Part shown: positions 24,201 through 33,959 of the stretch, one piece after another
How positions within the stretch are numbered: the stretch's first letter is position 1
Layout: each line of letters opens with the position of its first letter
From: Aquila chrysaetos chrysaetos
Taxonomy: Eukaryota > Chordata > Aves > Accipitriformes > Accipitridae
NCBI RefSeq assembly: GCF_900496995.4
Contig: NC_044012.1
Coordinates: 23,040,759-23,104,758 of the forward strand
Reading direction: 5' to 3'
DNA: 64,000 bases
Notes under the pieces: generated by a model
Told to the model about the DNA's origin: nothing
The model's input: only the letters and a program-made list of their open reading frames with translations
Databases searched by the model: none
Made by a program: the position numbers and the translations under genes

Positions 24201-27200
24201 TATGCTGGTTGTTGATTGGGGGTTTTTTGTAGGTAAAATTGTTGATAGAATTTCCTATTTTAGCTGCAGAGCATCGTGCAAGTGCTGGATATTCTGAACA
24301 TTTGGAGAAGAAACTGACCAAAAAAGCAGAATTGCAGATAACTACAGTAGAGGATGCCAGAGTTGAAACAGAAATGGCCCCTTCGGAAGAAGAGGGAATA
24401 GCAGAAGGCAGTGTTGAACACCAAGGCTCTCCCAAAGCTGGTGAGGACAACCTCTAATACTGACAACTATCTCTAATGCCAGAGACCTCTCAAGCTGCAT
24501 TATTGGCATCAGTGCTGGGCGAGAGACTTGTTAACTCTCTTTGCATTCTGGAATCTGGGCTAAATGCTGGGAAAATATCAAACTAATTTTGGCATTTTAA
24601 GCTGAAAGACTGCATTCTGTTCAAATGGAAAACAAAATTATATTGGCAATACTGCTTAGAAATATATAATTGTGGAAAGCTTAGTTAAAATTTACTAGTG
24701 GGAGTTCTAGAATCAGGCAAAGATTGATAAAACTTGGAGACCTTCTGAGTGTGTTGGCAAATCAGGATCTTCTAAGTTACTTTTCCTGAATTGCTGGGTC
24801 TTCTGTGTTCAACATGCTGCACTAAGGCTTTGGTTAGACTTCTTTTGAGATAAAAGTTGTTATTAAAGGAAGTTAATTTAAAAGGAGCTCAGATAAAAAT
24901 TTCACTCAAATCTCATGGGCTTCTCCACATTACCAGGTGCTATTTTTTCTGTTTGACCTCTGCAGACCTAGAGGAAGCAGAGGGAAAAGTTGAAGATTCA
25001 TCAGTGCTTTAGCTTATCTAACTTAGTGTATTGACACCCTAATCCTTGAAGATAGGAATATAATAGGTGGCAACGTCATTAGGAATGGAAAGCTGGGTTT
25101 CATTTTTATGAGTGCTTTGAAATTTTGGCTATGATACTTGTTTCAGTGATGTATTTTTCCTGCTTTGGAAATCTAGAACGTGAGATTGCCAAAGGTGTTG
25201 GAGCTGGAAGTCTGGGCAGGCATTCTCATGCTTTTTCCTCCTCTGAAAAATCTGGGATGGGGCCATTAAAGGAAGCTGTTGAACAAGCAGATGAACTAGA
25301 AGACCAGGTTATCACAGTAGAATTGGATGGTCCAGAAGAAGAGCCTACTGTGAATGAAACTGAAGACCCTGAGAGTGATGGTAAGAAAAGGTGAAGGTAC
25401 TGTTGCAGCAGTAGCAGGAGGCAGTTGGAGAAATTTTTTTCTGTTACCTCTCGATAGATTGAGGAACAACGTAGGTTAATAATGTGATTTAACTGTTTAG
25501 TCAATTGGATAGTCCAGGGGAAGCTGTTGGCTGCTATTCCTAGGGCCAGATTGTTACTGGCTTATCAGGTGCTTCAGGGACCTAGATCATCTTGTACTTT
25601 TTGAGGTGAAGGTAATGGAAGTGCACAAATAGACAAAACTGAGTGCAGAGTGGTTTTATATAGTGACATAGGGATATCCTCCATTTCATTCTTCCTTCCT
25701 TCCTGACTCCTACCTTCCTGCTGACTTTTTAATGTCTTAGCACTGAACTGCTGTTTCCACAGCCATTTATGTGACTCCAGGCTTGAAACCTGATTTAGAA
25801 CCCCATATTTTGTACATGTAGTTACAGATTTCCTTTCCAGTTAACCAAAAGAGTAGGCTGGCTTTCCAGAAAGCTGAGAGGAAGTGTCTGTTTCTAAACA
25901 GTTCTTCAGACACTACATCAGTCTGCTCTGTTGCCTCAAGAGTGCTTGTGCCCTTTGGAAGAACATACACATCAGACTGAGTTCTCTTTGATCAAGGCCA
26001 CATTTGAGAATGCCCAGAGTGTGTTTTAGTGGTGTCTTTTGGGACTGATCTTAAAGTCTTTGAAAGTACAATACACCCTGAAATAAAAAACTGAACTAAA
26101 AGAATCTCATTGCCAGGATTTGAGGCATTGTGGGGAAATACAGCTGTAATGAGAGTGTCAATGCCTGTATGTATTTGTGCAGCGTGGAAGGCACATAGAC
26201 AGTTGAACTGGTCCACTTTTGCCACAAGAAAAGCTGTAGGTGTTCTTAGGACATCTACAATTGTGTGTCAACATGGTTATCTTTAACACAGCTGTATGAA
26301 GAGATGGAGAGATCTTGATGAAGAGATCTCTGCTGATAGGGTGGAACAGTAAAAGTGGCATCTTACAGGTCTCGTTGGACAAGGAGGGGAAGAAAAGATG
26401 AGAAATTATGCGCACTTGTCATAAAACTGACCTCGGAAACCTCAGCATAACTAGTGTCTTCTCCTGCATCCTGCTCCCTGTCCCTCCAGCCCACAGAAAT
26501 ATTTCTTCAGAAGAAGCTAATGCGAGGAACCATGGTAGTTCACCTGGTCCTGCTTTCTCTGAGATACTCCTGACCCTCTGAGTTGTACTACTCTCAGTAG
26601 TACCTGAGCCCTCAGCCCTCTAGTAGCTGGGCTTGTCTTCTATAACAGGGCAGGTGTCCTAGCTTTTAGGGAGGGTTGTGAAGTTGACAACATTGCCAGA
26701 TATGCTGGATTCTTGGGCTGCACTCAGCTTTCAAGGGAAACTGTCAGGCAAGAAAACCTCCAAGACCACTCGCTCCTCTTCTAGACCGGAAGCTACTCAG
26801 TATTTCATTTCTGTTAACATTGTTTTCTTTCCTGCTCTCACTTTTTAAGAAGTAAAGAAGTTTAAGAGTGAAGTGAGAGGATGCAGATTAGACTTGGAGG
26901 AAACTAATATGGGTGGTTCACAGCAAAGAAGAGGTGAGGTACTGACTATAACCTGAGCCTTAGTTGGAGGGAATTTATGAAAACCTGTAAATATGGGAGA
27001 TGCCTACAAACTGACCCTTGTAATGTGATTTTGTTGCTCTGCTCGTCCCTGTGTTCAGGAAAATTTGCCACTGATTTAGCAGGGTGGCAGCGAGGTAGCT
27101 TGCAGACTCTGAAGTTCTCTCTGGGAAAAGAGGCTGCAGCTTCTTGGCAGCCTAAGTTGACCCAGCCATCAGCCCCTGCAGCCTGGCCCCGATATGTGTT

Positions 27201-30200
27201 CCTACACCCTCCCTGGTGTGCTGGTCCAGCACGGGGGCTGATGGGCTGGGCCTGGGTGGGAGGGAAGCCGCCAGCTTGTGTGGCAGGAGGTGGGGTGGGT
27301 GGAACTGCAGCAGACAGCAGTCGTGCTGGTTCAGGGTGCCATGGAGCCACAGCCTGAGTGCAGGCAGTGTGGCACTGGACCAGATGTGTAGAAAGCTGGC
27401 TGGGCTTCTGTCTGCTGCTGCAGCACTGCTTGCTGCGGGAGCTCTGAAAATAGAGTTCAGTTCCTCAAATACTTTTTTTTCCCTAGAGGTTTCCATGAAG
27501 ACACCCACGTTTGTCCGTGCTGCAGCCTACAAGCCACTGCTGTCAACTCCGCGTCCTGTAAAACCTGCTTCTCCCAAGTAAGTATAAGCCACCTTCAGCA
27601 GTGGCCTGGTAGAAGTGTGTCTGGGGGGTGTTAGTGCTAGGGGGAGAGCGCCAAGCCCAGCTTTGTCAATTGTTTTGTGTTTTATCAGCTGTAGCAGGGA
27701 GGGAGGAGTCCTGAAGTCTCTAGTTCATTCACTGCTTTAGTAATTGAATAGAGTTCTATCAAGTGAATGTCAGCACTCTCCCAGAACAGGTCCAATGTCT
27801 CAAGTCTTTCCAATGAATGTTCTTGTAATATTTTCTTGTGCTGAAGGCCAAAACCTTTTCCTAGGAGTTTTTCAACTGGTAAGCTACCCTGGAGCCATAG
27901 ACTTCAGTATGGGATGCAGAGGCCCTTGCAGAAGAGATTGCAGATTACGTTACATTAATCGCATAAAATGATGTATTTGTATTGACTTTAGAAGCCTAAA
28001 GCTGTATGCAGTTGCCACATGCTGAGTATAAAATAAAGCTTGCCTAGAGGCAGAAAGTGAACCTGTCCTCTGCATTACTCCAAATAAATTAACATTTTTC
28101 ACCCTCTTAACTAGAAATTTGGTGAAGCCATATGCTTCATCAGAACCAGTAACAGTGGGTCCTAGGGAACAGGAGGAATTTTCTAGCCCATGACTCTAGA
28201 TTTTTGTTTATTGAAGCAATAAACAATCAAACCAAGTTCTTGTGCCCTTTCCTGCTGTGAACAAAGGTGAGTGATGCTTACAGAAGGTGCTGGATGATCG
28301 CTGTAATCATGAATAGTAAAATATATTTATAAAATAGAAAAAGGAGTCTTTGATACTCTGCTGAAGTAGAACTGAATGAATGCAGATTTGCTTTCAAGCT
28401 GTGCTGAGATAACAGCTGACCATAATTACAGGTTCAGAGCCTCGATTACGGGAAGTTGTTGCACAGAAAATGCATGGTTTGTTTGCACTTTACGTAATGC
28501 AGTCTGACCCTGAGTGGGCCTGCTTGTTTCCTGAGATAGCGATGCTCAGGTTAAAAGCCTGAGGAATACTCTAGGTTACGTAGTGGAGCAATAACCATGT
28601 GAGAGCCATGGTTAAGACATTCTGCTATAAAATAATCTCTTTATACTGGTACAATTCTACTGTGATCAACTATACCAGATTAGAACCATAGTACTTTTCA
28701 TTTAGAAACACCAATGTCTAATGCAGTCACTGAACTTGAATTTTGCCCTGATCCTGTGAACCAAACGTTCATATATAATCATTCACAAATGGGTAAGCTG
28801 AGGCACAGAAACAGTAACCATGATGACTTAAATAATGACTGGTTTTTGTCTCACTGCTACCCATACTTCATCTCTGGGGCTGATCTCTTCCACCTGCCTC
28901 TGAGGTTCTGACAGAAAAACATGCACGGGGGTTGGTGAGCGAATCAAATGATACATGCACTCCCTCTGTGGATTTTGCATGTGTTAGTCTGAGATTCCAG
29001 GGGTTTTTTTTGTTGTTTTCCACTTGTCTACTGAGTGAATCTAGAGATTTCCCTTCCCTTTTTCATGTTACAATTTTTCCTTTTTAGAATGGAAAACAGT
29101 CGTAATTTCCTTTGGGACTTATAGTCATGTTTAAGAAAAAAACAAAACAAAAACCAACCCACCAAAAAGAATCAACCAAACAAAAAAACCCCAAACCCCA
29201 CAAAAAAAACCACTAAACAAAATATTTGTAATAGTGTAAAAGTATACCCTGCAGACCGGACTCCTGTCTGCAGATACAGAGGTGACCTGTGGATGCATCA
29301 AACTTTGTGCGCTCCTGGAGGGTGAATACTACAGGGATGCAGTGAAAACTGCATTTATGTATTGGAGGGAACTATAGTTTGCTGACTATCTGTTATGCTA
29401 GCATGTTTATCTTGGGAAACTTGCGTCTGGATTGCTTCTCCCAAGGTCACAATGTTATGTGAACTGTTTGCAAACTGTACTTCATGCGCATGAGGGTTTT
29501 GAAGAATTGGGAGGGAGAAAGAATTAAGAGCTCGAGGTAGTTTGTACCACTTTAAATTCAGCATAAGGTTTGCCCAAACTCAGCCTGATGTGTTCTCTGC
29601 CTCTCCCCATGTTTGTTCATTTGATGTGCAAATTTTCAATTTCCCCCAAAGGTCTCCCCTGCAACCGCTGCGGGCCAAGCCAATTCCAAAGAGCTCGGGA
29701 GCGACACGGAGGAAAACGAGTAAGCCTGAAGTAGCAAGTAGTTTGATAAAGAAGATATTTAGCCATTATGTGAAAATGCCAGTGGCCAGAGATGCATACA
29801 AAATTGTTGAAAAATGGTAAGTGACAGCAAACTGTTCCTCCTCCTCCCACTCTTTCTAGTTTGTTTTTTGGGGTTTTTTTTTTTTTCCCTTTCTTTTCTC
29901 TCCTGAAATAACAAACCTGTCAGGAGTGCTGCTGGGAAGCTGACAGCCCTCCCTATTCAGCTGTGGGGAGAGTCACAGGAGGTCTGGTTAAAACAAGGAC
30001 AGAAATGTGCTAGGTGCTTTTGGCTGCTGTGAGGGTATCCGTGACCAACGCTGCCTTGCAGGAGCTTCTGGGTTTTGTCCCAGCCAGTGCAAATTGCACC
30101 ATTCACAATCTTCTCTAGCTAACAGCACACTAATATCATTAGCACTCTCTGTGAGCTGGGTGGCTGCGGAGTGTTTCTTCTCCTGCAGTTTTCTCTGGCA

Positions 30201-32344
30201 GGCTGTGACCTGCACGGCAAGCAGTTCTAGTGCAGCTTGCCCTACAGAAGTTCACACACTCCACAGCCTGATTTTATTTCGCTCCTCAATCCTCCTTTAG
30301 CTGTGAGAGATACTTCAAGCAGCTAAGCAGCGATCTGGAAGCTTACACCAACCATGCAGGGAGGAAGACAGTGGAGATGGCTGACCTGGAGGTCCTCATG
30401 AGAAGGTAAAGGGAGAGTTATTACTAACCTGTAGTAGTGTTCGGTAGTGCTTTGATAGCCCAGTAAGACTGTCGTTGCCAGGGTGTGCACTAGCAGTAAG
30501 TATTTCCACAGGAAGTGTGGTATCTTGTGATTTACTCTGCATGATGCCACTTGGTCTTCTGTCCCAGGAGGGCATTCGTGGATGTGGGTTTTTATACTCC
30601 ATGATGATGGTGGTGGAGGGCCAAAAGGAAGCAGTGAGGGGTTGGGGGTGCAAGGAGTCATCTGAGGAACAAGTAGCAAGAGGAGGGGGATGAGTGCAAG
30701 GGTGAAGCGGTTATGGTTGGGAAATGGTGTCAGCAGAAAAAGCAGAGTAACAGTAAGTGCGAGGCTGGGCTGCACTGTTTGTGTCCCTGAGCGATCTCTT
30801 TACTAAAAGTGCTTGCAACTGAAATAGCGTGAGCATTTTCACCTGCCCTGCTCTCTGTTTTGATGACTTACTCTTCCAAACAAAATCATAGAATCATAGA
30901 ACCATTTAGGTTGGAAAAGACCTGTAAGATCATCGAGTCCAACCATTAACCTAACACTGCCAAGTCCACCCCACATCTACAGGTCTTTTAAATACCTCCA
31001 GGGATGGTGACTCAACCACTTCCCTGGGCAGCCTGTTCCAAAGGTTGATAACCCTTTTGGTGAAGAAATTTTTTCTAATATCCAATCTAAACCTCCCCGG
31101 CACAACTTGAGGCCATATTCTCTTGCCCTATCACTTCTTACTTGGGAGGAGAGACTGACCCCCACCTTGCCAAAACCTTCTTTCAGGTAGTTCCTGCTCC
31201 TGCAAAAGCTGATACTTTGGATTCAAACTGACAGTTCCGCTCAAGAGCAGGAAAATGAGTCTCCAGCCTGGCAGGCCGGGGCTGGCCTCTCCTAACAACT
31301 GTGTTCCCCTTCATGCTGCCACTTGGATACCCTGTAGAGGGTCAGGCTGGGCAGCAGCCTGGATGAACTGTTCTTGGAGCCTCTCCACTGCTGCTCTTTC
31401 CTGTGGGGTCCTTCAGCTCCCCCATCTCATGCCTGAATTTATTTTGTCCTGTGACCAAAACACAAGGGGTTTGTTCTTGGCTTGGGAGCCCTCTGTAAAA
31501 CTCTGTGGGGCCTGAAACAAATCCATTGCTCCTCATTTAAAGTCATTATCATTATGCCAAGTTGTTATTCCTCGTCTCCACTGGAAGAGTTTCAGATGCG
31601 ATGCTGAAGTCATCTGAGGGATTTTGCAGGGCATGTCTGATTAAAGGCTTTGCATGGGCCTCTGTAGATGGAGCTGGTGCTGCTGCTTAAAAAAAATAAT
31701 CTGTTGTTGTCCTGGTCCAGAGATTTTAATTTTCCCACCTGAGAGGTTTGTGCTAAAATCAGTATGAAGAGGCTGAGAGGTGTGACAGTTTAGTTGGCCA
31801 GATTTGAGGATTCCGTGCTCTTGTTGTTTTACCTTTTTGTAGATGTCTTTACGCCTTTCCACTGCCTCATAAAGGGATCAGGAGTTGTTGCTGGTTCATG
31901 AATAAGAACAGTATTTCTGTTCCTTTCACAAGGAAAGCATAAATAAATGCTGCTTTTTTTCCTTTCTACAAGACAAGGAGATGCTGATTTTTCAGGCTAA
32001 TCAGCTAAATGGTGTACTAGAAAACTACATGCCCTACACAGTTGGAAAATGCCAACCACCTCTGAATTGGGAATGTAAAAAACTCCTGGGTAACGAGCTA
32101 TTTGCTTCTGTTACATCATTCTGTGTATGTCTTTAAATGGTAAAATTTATCCTGTGGCAGGTGGATTGTGAGTTTAAAAAGCAATGAGCTTATACTTGGG
32201 TAAAGTACAACTCTGTTTCTTTTCTACTCTCTTCTTTTTGAACAAAGACAAGGGCTGGTGACAGACAAGATGCCGTTGCATGTGCTGATAGAACGTTACC
32301 TCCCTCTGGAGTACAGGAAGCTCCTGATTCCGGTTGCTGTGAGT
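12180..32344 (+). CDS. CENPT: CENP-T, inner kinetochore histone-fold protein (gene span, spliced)
   Basis: Coding exons: 12180-12254 (uncertain), 12883-13003, 13582-13675, 15717-15850, 17318-17351, 18529-18671, 19135-19563, 24264-24440, 25177-25380, 26850-26933, 27487-27577, 29652-29816, 30301-30405, 32248-32344. From exon 2 on, every junction keeps the reading frame, about 650 residues in total. CENP-T is part of the CCAN. Its C-terminal histone fold joins CENP-W, -S and -X on centromeric DNA, and its long N-terminus recruits the Ndc80 complex. Exons 2-3 hold the [12 protein letters not shown] motif and a downstream SP site whose 16-residue spacing equals that of the chicken CDK1 sites Thr72 and Ser88. 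The histone fold is in the last three exons (GRKTV...LEVLMRRQGLVTD, then [10 protein letters not shown]). An extra phase-compatible exon at 21246-21453 is frame-broken, and the last exon is truncated by a GT repeat. Both are described separately. Confidence 0.93.
12883..13003 (+). CDS. CENPT: CENPT exon 2: N-terminal Ndc80-binding region
   Basis: Acceptor TTTAG, donor CCC/GTAAGT. It enters in phase 0, encodes 40 residues and leaves one base. It contains [13 protein letters not shown], matching the human TPRTLLKNILLT segment. The Thr codon at 12967-12969 is the likely equivalent of chicken Thr72. Confidence 0.93.
13582..13675 (+). CDS. CENPT: CENPT exon 3
   Basis: Encodes [20 protein letters not shown] and on to KRVSS. 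The SP serine codon at 13593-13595 lies exactly 16 residues after the exon 2 Thr, as for chicken Ser88. Donor AT/GTAAGT. Confidence 0.92.
15717..15850 (+). CDS. CENPT: CENPT exon 4
   Basis: Acceptor TTGGTAG, donor CAAG/GTAAGG. Encodes [18 protein letters not shown] then [19 protein letters not shown]. It aligns with the human LELQLPEL and RRKQRLRLSVFQQGVD segments. Confidence 0.94.
16424..16668. mobile_element. Short inverted-repeat element (MITE-like) in a CENPT intron
   Basis: Left end AGGGTGAGATTCAGCTC (16424-16440) and right end GAGCTGAATCCCACCCT (16652-16668) are inverted copies with one mismatch in 17. The 245-base unit between them has no open frame. The left arm is followed by a direct duplicate of CTCAGCTCTGAATTACAGA-like sequence. 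This looks like a non-autonomous DNA transposon; family unknown. Confidence 0.5.
17318..17351 (+). CDS. CENPT: CENPT exon 5 (34 bases)
   Basis: A very short exon, [12 protein letters not shown], with acceptor TTTCTAG and donor CTCG/GTGAGT. Phase fits both neighbours, and the next exon continues RSLRLSLG as in human LTRSLNLTF. Confidence 0.85.
18529..18671 (+). CDS. CENPT: CENPT exon 6
   Basis: Encodes [19 protein letters not shown] through [20 protein letters not shown], matching human RRPPARRAVDVGAFLRDL. The acceptor is strong (TTTTTACAG). The donor AAAAG/GTTTCT is non-consensus at positions +3 and +4, but phase is exact with exon 7. Confidence 0.9.
19135..19563 (+). CDS. CENPT: CENPT exon 7, acidic/serine-rich linker
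   Basis: The longest CENPT exon (429 bases). It begins [20 protein letters not shown] and ends VLEEVVAG, with donor GGCA/GTGAGT. The sequence is low-complexity, polar and poorly conserved, as expected for the disordered central linker. A minus-oriented CR1 tail begins 47 bases after the donor. Confidence 0.9.
19611..20090 (-). mobile_element. CR1 LINE 3' fragment
   Basis: Begins AATCACAGAATGGCTGAGGT, the reverse complement of a CR1 3' end, and continues GGAAGGGACCTCTGGAGGCC, CTTCTCTTCTCCAGGCTGAA and GGAGCCCAGAAGTGGACAC, all standard avian CR1 landmarks. It is 5'-truncated at about 20090 and lies in the CENPT intron after exon 7. Confidence 0.93.
21246..21453 (+). pseudogene. CENPT: Extra CENPT exon, frame-broken by a one-base indel
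   Basis: Acceptor CTCAATTTCTAG and donor GAGAGG/GTAAGA are both good. Joined to exon 7, the exon reads [20 protein letters not shown], then [20 protein letters not shown], and hits TGA at 21410-21412. The +1-shifted frame after the A5 run at 21396-21400 is open to the donor ([15 protein letters not shown]) and then leaves one base, the phase that exon 8 requires. With one A fewer, the exon would be 207 bases, phase 1 in and phase 1 out. It could be a real exon with an assembly or population indel, or a decayed exon skipped in the mRNA. Skipping it preserves the frame. Confidence 0.65.
22760..23100 (+). mobile_element. Old, diverged CR1/L3-like fragment
   Basis: Phrases such as TGAATACTGCGTGCAGTTCT, AACTAGAGAAGGTGCAGAGA and GGACTGCTCAGCCTGGAAAA resemble the plus-strand coding tail of CR1-type LINEs but are heavily mutated. 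Ends are approximate. Confidence 0.5.
23681..23725. repeat. Two adjacent perfect palindromes centred on CTTAAG
   Basis: AGTACTTAAGTACT (23681-23694) and AGCTACTTAAGTAGCT (23710-23725) are each perfect palindromes, 15 bases apart, in a CENPT intron. The second is further flanked by ACTTC and GAAGT. Confidence 0.8.
24264..24440 (+). CDS. CENPT: CENPT exon 8
   Basis: Acceptor TATTTTAG, donor GCTG/GTGAGG. Encodes [20 protein letters not shown] and an acidic tail [20 protein letters not shown]. It is part of the variable linker. Confidence 0.88.
25177..25380 (+). CDS. CENPT: CENPT exon 9, acidic linker
   Basis: Acceptor AATCTAG, donor GATG/GTAAGA. Encodes [20 protein letters not shown] and then an acidic run including [20 protein letters not shown]. 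Human CENP-T is also strongly acidic in this region. Confidence 0.88.
26850..26933 (+). CDS. CENPT: CENPT exon 10 (84 bases)
   Basis: Acceptor CTTTTTAAG, donor AGAG/GTGAGG. Encodes [20 protein letters not shown] and MGGSQQRR. It was found by phase: one base in, one base out, open throughout. Confidence 0.78.
27487..27577 (+). CDS. CENPT: CENPT exon 11
   Basis: Strong acceptor (T-run then CCCTAG), donor CCCAA/GTAAGT. Encodes [29 protein letters not shown], the basic segment before the histone fold. Confidence 0.9.
29131..29221 (+). repeat. A/C-rich low-complexity tract
   Basis: A run of AAAACAAAACAAAAACC-type sequence without period, in the CENPT intron before exon 12. Confidence 0.7.
29652..29816 (+). 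CDS. CENPT: CENPT exon 12: start of histone fold
   Basis: Acceptor CCCCCAAAG, donor AAATG/GTAAGT. Encodes a basic lead-in and then [26 protein letters not shown], matching human LSHYVKLFSFYAKMP (helix alpha-1 region of the histone fold). Confidence 0.95.
30301..30405 (+). CDS. CENPT: CENPT exon 13: histone fold core
   Basis: Acceptor CTCCTTTAG, donor AGAAG/GTAAAG. Encodes [20 protein letters not shown] and [14 protein letters not shown]. The AGRKTV...DLE.LMRR pattern is the signature of the CENP-T fold. Confidence 0.96.
30884..31192 (-). mobile_element. CR1 LINE 3' fragment
   Basis: Begins AATCATAGAATCATAGAACC, two copies of the inverted CR1 terminal octamer, then GGTTGGAAAAGACCTGTAAG ATCATCGAGTCCAACC and GGCAGCCTGTTCCAAAGG. 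Typical young-looking avian CR1, 5'-truncated, in the last CENPT intron. Confidence 0.95.
32248..32344 (+). CDS. CENPT: CENPT last exon: C-terminal extension, truncated
   Basis: Acceptor AACAAAG after a long pyrimidine tract. Encodes [31 protein letters not shown] and then TGA at 32342-32344. The human protein continues about nine more residues (SGNSVFPAQ). The bird equivalent, SGNKVFPCK followed by TGA at 32371-32373, is present here but in another frame because of an extra GT in GCTGTGTGAG. The histone fold and most of its extension remain. Confidence 0.93.
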
Positions 32345-32493
32345 GGAAATAAAGTGTTCCCCTGCAAATGAATGTGCCCCTCTGGCAGCAATGGCCCCTG
32401 TGGGTGGGAAGACGGTCTGCTCGCAGAGGCTGGCTGGACGCTGTTCTGTGGAACTGCTCCATGTGCGGGTTTCCCACAAGGAACTGATAGGGC

Positions 32494-32499
32494 AATAAA
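32494..32499 (+). terminator. CENPT polyadenylation signal, proximal
   Basis: AATAAA 150 bases after the CENPT stop. A second AATAAA is at 32641-32646. Confidence 0.5.
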
Positions 32500-32640
32500 C
32501 AGTTGACATTCTCTTGAACTGACGCAGGCTGTGCTGTGGCTATCAGGCCAGCCTGCTGGATCTCACCAACTATTGTTACAAGACATTTGACGAACCTGAA
32601 TTTTTTTACGTTACCTTTGAATACTTGTACAGCTCTGATA

Positions 32641-32646
32641 AATAAA
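32641..32646 (+). terminator. CENPT polyadenylation signal, distal
   Basis: AATAAA about 300 bases after the stop, followed by a T/G-containing stretch. Either this or the proximal hexamer could be used. Confidence 0.5.
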
Positions 32647-32649
32647 ATA

Positions 32650-33096
32650 TGTATTCTGCGTGATGCAAATGCTACTTTATTCCAGTGAGCTGAAAGGCTA
32701 CTGCATTGTGGTGTTCAAAATGTTCTTAACAGACATTGAGCTGGGTCGATGCTCGTCATACTAACTAGTTGTTTGCTCAAAGGAGAAAAGTTGTGTACTG
32801 CCTTCCAAAAAGCAGCAGATCCTTGTTACAGCTGTGTATTATTCTAAAGCAGGGGCTTTCAAACTTGGGGTTTGTTCCCCTTTGCAAACCTAGTCTACTG
32901 TGTCAAGAGTAGATCATTGTCCATCTATGACCACAGCTGGTTACTGATGTAAATTGAAATGCGAAAATAGACTATATATAACCAAATCTCACGGGGAATT
33001 AGCAAGCAATAATTTTAAGTCCATTTCAGACATGAAATTTTCTGGTGCACACATGGTAGGTAGACTGGGAGAGATTGATTCAGGTGGAGTTAATTG
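32650..33096. other. Intergenic spacer after CENPT
   Basis: No gene is seen. A segment near 32850-32890 (CAGGGGCTTTCAAACTTGGG) faintly resembles the end of an old hAT-type DNA transposon. Confidence 0.4.
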
Positions 33097-33955
33097 TGTG
33101 TACTGGGTTTACCTGGCAAGGTTTTGGTAGTGGGACGGGGGGAAGGCTGCAGGAGTGGCCTTTGGCCCCTGTGTTGGACAGAGCCAGTTCCAGCCAGCTC
33201 CAAAATGGACCCACCGCTGGCCAAAGCTCAGCCCATCAGCAATGCTGGTGGCATCTCAGTGATAATGTGTTTGAGAAAGGGTAAGAATGCTGCGCAGCAG
33301 CTGTGGGTGGGAGGAGTAAGGAGAAAAGTGTGAGAGAAATAACCCTGCAGACACTGAGGTCAGTGAAGAAGGAGGTGCTGGAGCCAAGACTCCCCTGCAG
33401 CCTGTGGAGAAGACCATGGTGAGCCAGGCTGTCCCCCTGCAGCCCATGGAGGTCCACGGTGGAGCAGATATCCACCTGCAGCCTGAGGAGGACCCCACAC
33501 CATGGTAGGTGGACATGCCCTGCAGGAAGCTGCAGCCCATGGAGAGGAGCCCATGCAGGAGCAGGTTTGCTGGCAGGGACCTGTGGGGGACCTATGCTGG
33601 AGCAGTTCTTGAAGGAGTGTATCCCATTGGAGGGACCAGAGACACAGTGTTATGGACTGACTGAAACCCCCAGTTCTGCATCCCCTCTGCACTGCTTGGC
33701 AGTAAGGAGCTAGTTGAGCCTAGGAAGAAGGCAGCGTGGGGGGAAGATCTTTTTTAGTTTTATCTTTGTTTCTCACTATCCTCCCCAAGTCAAGTCTGTT
33801 TTGACTGTGACAGTAATTGGTGAATGACCTCCCTGTCTTTATCTCAATCCATGAGCTTTTGCTGTCTAATTTCTTCCTGCTATCCTGTTGAGGAGGGCAA
33901 GTGAGAGCAGCTGGGTGGGTGACTGGCAGCCAGCTATGGTTAACCTGCCCCCCCC
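33097..33955 (+). mobile_element. LTR-like avian interspersed repeat
   Basis: Begins TGTGTACTGGGTTTACCTGG CAAGG and contains five CTGCAG boxes (33395, 33437, 33476, 33520, 33530) embedded in repeated CTGCAGCC-TGGAGG units. It ends in GACTGGCAGCCAGC...GTTAACCTGCC. The layout and wording match a common bird repeat that I know as an LTR or solo-LTR-like element, but I cannot name the family. ATTG flanks both sides (33093-33096 and 33956-33959), a possible short target duplication. No retroviral gene is present. Confidence 0.55.
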
Positions 33956-33959
33956 ATTG

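Noticed and set aside
29611-29651. Extending CENPT exon 12 upstream of its acceptor
   Set aside because: The open frame continues, but the CCCCCAAAG acceptor and the phase left by exon 11 place the boundary at 29652.
32850-32930. Possible hAT transposon end (CAGGGGCTTTCAAACTTGGG)
   Set aside because: Resemblance is limited to about 20 bases with no second end; noted only inside the spacer entry.
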